Shown: piece by piece, positions 57,936 through 64,000 of the stretch
Numbering within the stretch: position 1 is the first letter of the stretch
Layout of the letters: each line of letters opens with the position of its first letter
Assembly: GCF_014202035.1 (NCBI RefSeq)
Contig: NZ_JACHFR010000001.1
Coordinates: 248,001-312,000, forward strand
From: Treponema rectale
Lineage (GTDB): Bacteria; Spirochaetota; Spirochaetia; Treponematales; Treponemataceae
Length of the DNA stretch: 64,000 nucleotides
Direction: 5' to 3'
Program-made: the position numbers and the translations under genes
Notes under the pieces: generated by a model
Seen by the model: only the letters and a program-made list of their open reading frames with translations
What the model was told of the DNA's origin: nothing
Databases searched by the model: none

Positions 57936-59393
57936 ATGTCTGAAGAAAAAAGAAAGATTAATATCGGTGCAGTTGTAATTCTTATTATTTCAGCTGTAGT
58001 GTTCATTCCATTCGGAGGAAGTGCTGTTTTTGACGCTTTCTTCAGTGCAGGCAACACATCATTTGGAAAGATTAACGGTGAAAAGATTAAGTATGAACCG
58101 GGATCTGATTTTTATAATGCAGTTGCAAACACAACTAATCTGTATAAAGAGACTTACAAGGTTGATGCAAGCAATCCTTTTTATACAAAAATGATTGTAC
58201 GCCAGGCATATTTTGAGACTCTCCGCAGCAGAGTTTATTCCAGTGCAGTTGAAAAGAGTGGTTATGAAGTTCCTGAAGCTGCAGTTGATGCATCTCTGGT
58301 TAAGTATTTTTCACCGGACGGAACTTTCCTGAAGGCTGCTTATGAACAGACAACAGAGGGAGAAATCAAGACTCTTCGTGAAAACTATGAAAAACAGCTT
58401 GTTTTCAGAAGATATGCTGATGATATGTTCGGTTCTGCAGACGGACTTTACGGTGTAAAGACTTCTTCTAAGGAACTTGATTTTATTGCTTCACTTTCTT
58501 CAGAAAAGCATTCATTCGAAACTGCTGCATTTGATACATCTGTATGTCCTGATGAAGTTGCTTCTTCATATCTTGCAGATAATGGTGCAAAATTTACAAA
58601 ATACAGCCTTCTTGCCGTAACAATGGATAAAAAGAAAGATGCACAGGCTGTTCTTGATTCTGTAAAAGCAGGAGAGCTTGAATTTGATACTGCTGTAACA
58701 GAAAAGTCTCAGAAATATTATACGAATGATTCTGGTGAGCTTTCAGGATCTTACGGATACCAGATCGACGGAATGTTTGATGATGTTTCTTCAGCAGAAA
58801 CTGTAAAGGCTCTTGCTGCAGACGGTATTTCTGAAGTTCTTCCTACAAAACTTGGCTTTACTTTCTTTAAGTGTACTGGAACTCCGGTAGAGGCATCCGT
58901 AAAAAATGAAGAGGTTGTTAAAACTGTAAAAGATTATGTAAAGTCTAACGAAGCAAGCCTTATCGAGAAGTATTATCTTGGAAAGGCAGATGAATTTGTT
59001 TCAGAAGCTTCAGTTCATGGATTTGATGCTGCATGCAAAAAATTCAATATCGAAAAGACAGAAATACCTGCTTTTGCCGTAAACTATGGTTCAAGCAGTC
59101 TTATTAATTCAACAGCATCAACAGCTCCCCTCAGCACTATAGGCAATGACAGGGAACTTCTTGAGAAAGTTTTCGGTCTTAAAGTTAAGGAAGTCAGCAC
59201 TCCGTTTGTATCAGGTTCAAATGTTATCGTTGCAATCTGCACCGGTATCCAGAATGATGAAGCTGATACTGTAGGACTTGATAAAAAGGCAGCAAATGCT
59301 GATGAGTCATCTGCAGCTTTTGTAATCACCAATGATTATTATGATAAGGATACTTTTGAAGCTGCTTATGCAAAAGTATTTGTTCGTGACTAA
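57936..59393 (+). CDS. PpiD/SurA-like membrane-anchored peptidyl-prolyl isomerase or chaperone
   Basis: A 485-residue protein with one N-terminal membrane anchor (about 10-28, IGAVVILIISAVVFIPFGG) and a large periplasmic part. The SurA_N-like region (FGKINGEKIKYEPGSDFYNA, later VRQAYFETLRSRVYSSAVEK) and a PPIC/rotamase-like stretch at about 225-315 (KDAQAVLDSVKAGELEFDTA, then LAADGISEVLPTKLGFTFFK) point to PpiD. It would help fold outer-membrane proteins such as the TonB-dependent receptor. The isomerase residues are only loosely conserved, so pure chaperone action is possible. Confidence 0.8.
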   Translation: MSEEKRKINIGAVVILIISAVVFIPFGGSAVFDAFFSAGNTSFGKINGEKIKYEPGSDFYNAVANTTNLYKETYKVDASNPFYTKMIVRQAYFETLRSRVYSSAVEKSGYEVPEAAVDASLVKYFSPDGTFLKAAYEQTTEGEIKTLRENYEKQLVFRRYADDMFGSADGLYGVKTSSKELDFIASLSSEKHSFETAAFDTSVCPDEVASSYLADNGAKFTKYSLLAVTMDKKKDAQAVLDSVKAGELEFDTAVTEKSQKYYTNDSGELSGSYGYQIDGMFDDVSSAETVKALAADGISEVLPTKLGFTFFKCTGTPVEASVKNEEVVKTVKDYVKSNEASLIEKYYLGKADEFVSEASVHGFDAACKKFNIEKTEIPAFAVNYGSSSLINSTASTAPLSTIGNDRELLEKVFGLKVKEVSTPFVSGSNVIVAICTGIQNDEADTVGLDKKAANADESSAAFVITNDYYDKDTFEAAYAKVFVRD

Positions 59394-59404
59394 CAGGATT
59401 TTGA

Positions 59405-61072
59405 TTGACTGATTCTGATAAAGAAAGGCCCCGTCTGGTTGAGTCCGGGCAGGGCCTTCGTTTTTTAAATATTGAATATAAAAACCGTTTTCTCTATTCA
59501 AAATATGATCCCTTCAGGAGTATAAGGGGAGTAATTGAATCTCTTTCCCTTTTGGAAGGAACTCTTGTGGTTATATGCTCACCCGGACTGTTTTACGGTA
59601 TTGATGAATTAAAAAGAAAACTTCCTGAAAATACATTTCTTATTGCCGTTGAAGCAGACGATGAACTTGCTCAAATTTCTGAAAATTGTGAGATCCGCAA
59701 GGATAATTCCGAAATTCCTTTGTTCAGATGGAGTCAGCTGGAACTTCTTGACGAATATGTCCGTAAACTCTGCCGCAGTGGAAAATGCAGGAGGGCTGTT
59801 CGTATTGATTTTTGTGCAGGCAGTGCATTTAGTCCGGATAAGTATTCCGTTATCATGGCCGGACTTACAGATATAATTGGAGGTTTCTGGAAAAACCGTA
59901 TTACTCTTGTAAGAATGGGAAGAATGTTTTCCAGAAATGTATTCCGCAATATAGGACTCAGACGGAGAAGTCCGGTACTTGATGATGTTTCTGCATGCGT
60001 TAAAAAAGATATTCTTGTAGTCGGGGCAGGGGAAAGTCTTGATTCATTCATGTTCTGGGATGAAGTAAAAGCCGGCAGTTTTTTTGTAATTGCAGTTGAT
60101 GCCGCCCTGATACCTTTAAAAGAGAGGGGAATAGAATGTGATGCCGTTGTTTCCCTTGAAAGTCAGAGCGTGATAGACAGTTTTTATGTAGGCGTAAAAA
60201 AATCAGAAAAGACGGTTCTGTTTGCAGATTTATGTTCAAGAAATGAAGTCTGCATGAAGTTCAAGAAACGGGTGTTTTTTTTAAGTGAATACTCTCCCGG
60301 TCCATTCATTGATTCCATTAAGGAAAAGAATGTTGCAGGGGTGACAGTGCCGCCTTTAGGTTCAGTAGGACTTGCTGCAGTTTATATTGCACTCAGGCTT
60401 CGCAAAGATGAGGGCGTTAATGTTTTTACAGTAGGGCTGGATTTTTCCTTTTCCGTTGGGGCTACTCATTCAAAAAATGCTCCTGCTCATATACAGCGTT
60501 TGTTCTGTACAGACAGAAAAAGAAGCGTTGAGAATTATGATGCAGTTTTTTCGGGTGCAGGATATTTTACCAGTGATAAAAATAATAACCCCGTCTGTAC
60601 GACAAAGATTCTTTCCATGTATGCGGCGCAGTTTAAAAATGAGTTTTCAGGTGCCGCTAATCTTTATGATGCAGGTAAATCCGGTCTTGATCTGGGACTG
60701 CAAAGGGCAGATGATGACTTTATCCGGACCCGGTTGAATTATCTTCGAAGTGACTGTTCAGATGAGTCATGCATTCCGGATGAAGTTTTCAGGACGGATT
60801 TTCCTCTGGCTGTTGAGTTTCTGAATGATGAACTTGAAGACCTTGAAACTGCAGCTTCTCTTCTGTCTGAGGGGGAAGAGTCTGTTTTCAGGGACAGTTC
60901 CCTGGCTCTGGAGAAACAGATACGAAATCTCCTTGAAAAAAAGGACTATCTTTATCTTCATTTTCCTGACGGTTTTGAATTCAATTCAGGAATTCAGTTT
61001 TTGAAGCGGCTGAAGGCTGAAATTCTGTTCTTTATCAAGCAGTGTAAGATTTCTATACAAAATTCAGTATAA
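59405..61072 (+). CDS. Maf-type motility-associated protein (DUF115)
   Basis: A 555-residue protein of the motility-accessory-factor/MptE-like group. The central DUF115 domain at about 195-350 has DILVVGAGESLDSFMFWDEV, FVIAVDAALIPLKERGIECD and AVVSLESQS. In other bacteria Maf proteins glycosylate flagellins with nonulosonic acids; spirochaete flagella are periplasmic and also glycosylated in some species. No other flagellar or sialic-acid gene is in the window. The start is TTG at 59405 with AGGA 6 nt upstream. It is 11 nt after the PpiD-like gene. Role is inferred from the family. Confidence 0.8.
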   Translation: MTDSDKERPRLVESGQGLRFLNIEYKNRFLYSKYDPFRSIRGVIESLSLLEGTLVVICSPGLFYGIDELKRKLPENTFLIAVEADDELAQISENCEIRKDNSEIPLFRWSQLELLDEYVRKLCRSGKCRRAVRIDFCAGSAFSPDKYSVIMAGLTDIIGGFWKNRITLVRMGRMFSRNVFRNIGLRRRSPVLDDVSACVKKDILVVGAGESLDSFMFWDEVKAGSFFVIAVDAALIPLKERGIECDAVVSLESQSVIDSFYVGVKKSEKTVLFADLCSRNEVCMKFKKRVFFLSEYSPGPFIDSIKEKNVAGVTVPPLGSVGLAAVYIALRLRKDEGVNVFTVGLDFSFSVGATHSKNAPAHIQRLFCTDRKRSVENYDAVFSGAGYFTSDKNNNPVCTTKILSMYAAQFKNEFSGAANLYDAGKSGLDLGLQRADDDFIRTRLNYLRSDCSDESCIPDEVFRTDFPLAVEFLNDELEDLETAASLLSEGEESVFRDSSLALEKQIRNLLEKKDYLYLHFPDGFEFNSGIQFLKRLKAEILFFIKQCKISIQNSV

Positions 61073-61123
61073 ATGCTATAATGTAAAAAAGGTCAGCTGT
61101 TTATCAGCTGCTGGAGGAAAACT

Positions 61124-62116
61124 TTGAATTTTAAGAAATTTGTTTCTGCTGCTGTTTTTTTGTCCGGAGCATTTGCTTTTGCTCAGGATTCAGGTTTTAG
61201 TGCCGCAGACAGTATTGCTTCTAAAATGGTTTCTGTCGAAGGCGGGACTTTCAAGATGGGAAGTCTGGAAAATGAAAAGAACGAATCTCCTGTACATGAT
61301 GTAAAGGTTAATTCTTTTTTAATGTGTGCAACTGAAGTTACTCAGGAAGAATATGAAGCCGTAATGGGATACAATTATTCAGCCAATAAGGGAGGAACGC
61401 TTCCTGTAGAAGAAGTAAGCTGGTACGATGCAGTTATTTTCTGCAATAAACTTAGCGAAATGTCCGGATTTGAGCCTGTTTATTCTTTAGGCGGTTCAAA
61501 AAACACTGATGAATGGGGTGAAATTCCGCGCATGGATGCTTCAGAAGAAGTAAAGGCAATCTGGTCTTCCGTAGAAGCTGATATTAATGCAGACGGATAC
61601 CGTCTTCCTACAGAAGCAGAATGGGAATATGCTGCTAAGGGCGGAAATACTCCGGAAAATTCCGTTTATTCCGGCAGTCCGATTATTACTGTATGTGCAT
61701 GGAGTAAGGTAAATTCTGCAGACGGAATTACAAAAGAAGTCGGCCTTAAACGTGCAAATGTTCTCGGCCTTTTTGACATGAGCGGAAATGTCTGGGAATG
61801 GTGCTATGACTGGTATGGCAATTACCGTTATGCTGCAAATGACAATCCGTTGGGAGAAAGTGATTCAACTGTAACGGGAAAAAAGATTCGCCGCGGTGGT
61901 TCTGTAAAAAGCGATGCTGTATTCTGCCGCAATGAAAACCGCGCAAGTTCAGTTCCTGTTTTAAGGGGTGTTGATCTTGGATTCCGTGTTGTACGTTCTG
62001 CTCCTGCTGCAGCTGTGCCTGAAGCTGAAACTTCTGATTCCGTTGTGTCTGACACTGACGATGTTTCTGATGGAATAATCGAAGATGTTTTTGTAGACGA
62101 CGGATTTTCAAAATAA
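61124..62116 (+). CDS. Exported formylglycine-generating-enzyme-fold (SUMF1/FGE-sulfatase) protein
   Basis: A 330-residue exported protein. The signal peptide (about 1-20, ending AFAFAQ) is followed by an FGE-sulfatase domain at about 30-295: MVSVEGGTFKMGSLENEKNE, EVTQEEYEAVMG, VEEVSWYDAVIFCNKLSEMS, YRLPTEAEWEYAAKGG, MSGNVWEWCYDWYG and RRGGSVKSDAVFCRNENRAS. The two active-site cysteines of true FGE are not both recognisable, so it may be a binding or chaperone relative. An acidic tail ends the protein. TTG start at 61124 with GGAGG upstream. No sulfatase gene is in the window. Confidence 0.88.
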   Translation: MNFKKFVSAAVFLSGAFAFAQDSGFSAADSIASKMVSVEGGTFKMGSLENEKNESPVHDVKVNSFLMCATEVTQEEYEAVMGYNYSANKGGTLPVEEVSWYDAVIFCNKLSEMSGFEPVYSLGGSKNTDEWGEIPRMDASEEVKAIWSSVEADINADGYRLPTEAEWEYAAKGGNTPENSVYSGSPIITVCAWSKVNSADGITKEVGLKRANVLGLFDMSGNVWEWCYDWYGNYRYAANDNPLGESDSTVTGKKIRRGGSVKSDAVFCRNENRASSVPVLRGVDLGFRVVRSAPAAAVPEAETSDSVVSDTDDVSDGIIEDVFVDDGFSK

Positions 62117-62128
62117 CGGACAGTTACT

Positions 62129-63106
62129 TTGTCAGCTTATACTATAATAGTTCCGGACTCTACTGTTCTTCAGCGGGTGTGCGGAACTAATGATAGCAAT
62201 TTAAAACTCATTGAATCTTATCTTGGTGAACCTTTATTTGCCTGCGGAAATGAACTGTCAATTGACGGTAGAAATCCTGAAAATGAACAGAAGTTTAATT
62301 TTATAATAAACCGCATTCTGGATGAAATTGCAGACGGTTCCTCAGAACTCTCTGACTGTGAACTGGTAGAATCAGTTTTAAATACGGTTCCCTGTTCCAT
62401 TCAGCGCAGCTGCGAAAAAGAGCATGAACTTTTTGTCCGTAATTCAATTACCGTAAGCGGCGGTCTCAGACGGGTTTATCCTAAAACAAAAGGACAGTCA
62501 GATTTTATTCAGCTTATGAGAAGCTGTGACATGGTTTTTGCTACCGGTCCTGCAGGGTCCGGAAAAACTTTTCTTGCTGTTGCGGAAGCGTTAAGGCTTT
62601 TGCTCAGTCATCAGGTTAATACCATAATACTTACCCGTCCTGTGGTAGAAGCAGGAGAAAGTTTAGGTTATCTTCCCGGAGCTCTTGAAGATAAAATTAA
62701 TCCTTATATCCGTCCGCTGTTTGATGCAATGAATACTATTTTGCCGAGAGAGACTGTCAAGAAACTTTGTGAAAGTTCAGCAATAGAGATAGCGCCTCTT
62801 GCCTATATGAGGGGACGTACTCTCAATGACTGTGCCGTGATTCTGGATGAAGCTCAGAATACTACACCGGAACAGATGAAAATGTTTCTTACCCGTCTTG
62901 GTGAAAATTCAAAGATGTTTATAACGGGAGACATAACTCAGGTGGATCTTCCTAAAAGAGTTCCTTCAGGACTTATTCATGCCCTGAAAATACTTGATGG
63001 TATTCCGGGAATTGCAATAAAAAAACTTACTGCTGAAGATGTGGTAAGAAACGAACTTGTCAGGAAAATTATTGGGGCTTATGAAAATGAAGAAAGACAG
63101 AACTGA
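62129..63106 (+). CDS. phoH: PhoH-family ATPase (YbeZ-like)
   Basis: A 325-residue cytoplasmic P-loop ATPase linked to RNA processing with YbeY. An N-terminal KH-like segment precedes the PhoH domain: Walker A FATGPAGSGKTFLAVAEA at about 138-155, YLPGALEDKINPYIRP, Walker B VILDEAQNTTPEQMKMFLTR and MFITGDITQVDLP. Start is TTG at 62129, 12 nt after the FGE-fold gene; no ATG is available before the domain. The gene for a 7TM-HD protein overlaps its end by 20 nt, the normal phoH neighbourhood. Confidence 0.94.
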   Translation: MSAYTIIVPDSTVLQRVCGTNDSNLKLIESYLGEPLFACGNELSIDGRNPENEQKFNFIINRILDEIADGSSELSDCELVESVLNTVPCSIQRSCEKEHELFVRNSITVSGGLRRVYPKTKGQSDFIQLMRSCDMVFATGPAGSGKTFLAVAEALRLLLSHQVNTIILTRPVVEAGESLGYLPGALEDKINPYIRPLFDAMNTILPRETVKKLCESSAIEIAPLAYMRGRTLNDCAVILDEAQNTTPEQMKMFLTRLGENSKMFITGDITQVDLPKRVPSGLIHALKILDGIPGIAIKKLTAEDVVRNELVRKIIGAYENEERQN

Positions 63107-64000
63107 TGAAACGACAGATAGTTTGAAAAAAACTTTTTTTTCTGTATTGAAATATCTGTCACTGAACTATAAAAAAATATTACTCATTATTGTCACGCTT
63201 TTTGCAGCTTTGGTCTTTGCTTTTATAAAGACTGCTTCTTCAAATACGCTCAGTTCCTATAACATTGATGAAATTGAAGTGAACTGGGTTCCGGATAAAA
63301 CTATTGTTGCCACAAAAACGCTTCCTGCAACGGCAGCTGACAGTACGACAGTAGAAAAAGGTGAAGTGATTGCAAAAAAACAGATACCTATTGATGAGAC
63401 TCAGTACAGAAAACTTAAGAAAATGGCAGAGACTGCATCTTATGTTGATTACAGGGCATTTGCAAATTCAGCTCTGTTTCATGTGATTCTTGTAGTTCTG
63501 GTTTTCTTTTTTTCCAGCCGGGTATTCTTTCCGACGGGAATTGAGTTTAAAGAACTGATTACTGAATGTATATTCTATGTAGCAATATTCTGTTCGGCGG
63601 TAATGGCAAATAAAAGTATTGAGTTTTCATCTCCGTACACTACCTGCATGTGGATTCCTGCTGTGTTCTGCGTGTTTATTGTTGCCATACTTTTCGGTCA
63701 GCTGAATGCGGTCTTTTTTTCCATAATAGTTTCTTTTTCCGTTCTTAATGCATGTGCCTACGAACTTGAGCCTTTTGTGTTTACCCTGGCAACGACTTTA
63801 ACAGCCAGCCGCATCGTTCATAAAATTGAAAAGCGTACGGATATGGTTGCAGCTGCCATAGTACAGGCTGTCCTTAATGTTGTATTTCTTTTGATTGTAA
63901 AAATAATTTTCAACGCTTCCATTGCTGAAAAATGGATTTCAATTTTTGGTGTCGCTTTGAACGGATTCCTTTCAGGAATTCTTTGTCTCGGAATGCTTAC
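63087..64000 (+). CDS. 7TM-HD family membrane protein, PgpH/YqfF-like (5' part)
   Basis: About 304 residues are visible and the frame is open to the right edge. One transmembrane segment (about 32-51, ILLIIVTLFAALVFAFI) is followed by an extracytoplasmic stretch with the family's VEKGEVIAKKQIPIDETQYRKL-like motif, seen as TVEKGEVIAKKQIPIDETQ, and then several membrane segments of the 7TMR-HD domain. The HD phosphodiesterase domain, which in Listeria PgpH cleaves c-di-AMP, would lie beyond the window. The ATG at 63087 overlaps phoH by 20 nt, giving the common phoH-pgpH-ybeY order. Confidence 0.88.
   Translation, partial: MKKDRTDETTDSLKKTFFSVLKYLSLNYKKILLIIVTLFAALVFAFIKTASSNTLSSYNIDEIEVNWVPDKTIVATKTLPATAADSTTVEKGEVIAKKQIPIDETQYRKLKKMAETASYVDYRAFANSALFHVILVVLVFFFSSRVFFPTGIEFKELITECIFYVAIFCSAVMANKSIEFSSPYTTCMWIPAVFCVFIVAILFGQLNAVFFSIIVSFSVLNACAYELEPFVFTLATTLTASRIVHKIEKRTDMVAAAIVQAVLNVVFLLIVKIIFNASIAEKWISIFGVALNGFLSGILCLGML

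Overview
The window looks like a chromosome segment of a Treponema-type spirochaete, probably a free-living or gut/rumen species rather than a reduced pathogen. Pointers are moderate-to-low GC, a Maf-like (DUF115) motility-associated protein, the ispE-spoVG-ctc order, relaxed lipoboxes, a TonB-dependent receptor with its own ExbB/ExbD/TonB, and amino-acid biosynthesis genes (fused aspartokinase/homoserine dehydrogenase, dapB, ilvN, MetY, DAHP synthase fused to prephenate dehydratase). The species assignment is inference.

Layout. 1-401: 5' part of a sugar ABC ATPase (minus strand). 600-11.3 kb: an envelope cluster made of an ECF sigma factor, a membrane protein that may be its anti-sigma, a caspase-like protein with a 15-residue repeat domain, a TonB-dependent receptor, ExbB, two ExbDs, TonB, a clostripain-like lipoprotein peptidase and a small lipoprotein. 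Three copies of one bipartite motif (GTRACAY, exactly 15 nt, GTGTC) lie before the sigma gene, the receptor gene and exbB. This gives a self-contained predicted ECF regulon and is the best candidate for an undescribed system here. 11.3-24.9 kb: dapB, GH51 arabinofuranosidase, HtrA, a radical-SAM-like protein, asnA, galT, a NUC1-type nuclease, a ZnuA-like lipoprotein, an Fe-alcohol dehydrogenase, a candidate structured RNA and a GH27 alpha-galactosidase. 25-40.2 kb: amino-acid metabolism (thrA-like fusion, DAHPS-PDT fusion, ilvN), an HExxH lipoprotein, a variant metallo-beta-lactamase-fold protein with a pentapeptide-repeat partner, murI, iorAB, metY, a phenylacetate-CoA-ligase-like gene and a GNAT. 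40.2-41.0 kb: a 115-bp satellite array. 41.1-57.2 kb: housekeeping genes (pgk; rplU-prp-rpmA; obg-nadD-yqeK-LCP-rsfS; ispE-spoVG-rplY; tilS; a calcium-motif protein with an HtrA-like lipoprotein; lepA). 57.2-57.8 kb: tRNA-Asp and tRNA-Pro followed by a hairpin-rich insertion island. 57.9-64 kb: a PpiD/SurA-like chaperone, a Maf-like protein, an FGE-fold protein, phoH and the 5' part of a 7TM-HD gene.

Non-coding structure is rich. There are two copies of a ~140-bp three-hairpin element with compensatory changes, a 58-bp hairpin tandem array with a diverged copy 41 kb away, the satellite array, a MITE-like element next to tRNA-Pro, and several genes whose ATG sits 5-10 nt after a -10 box with no Shine-Dalgarno (predicted leaderless mRNAs). 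No alignment or folding program was run. Family calls rest on motifs read by eye.
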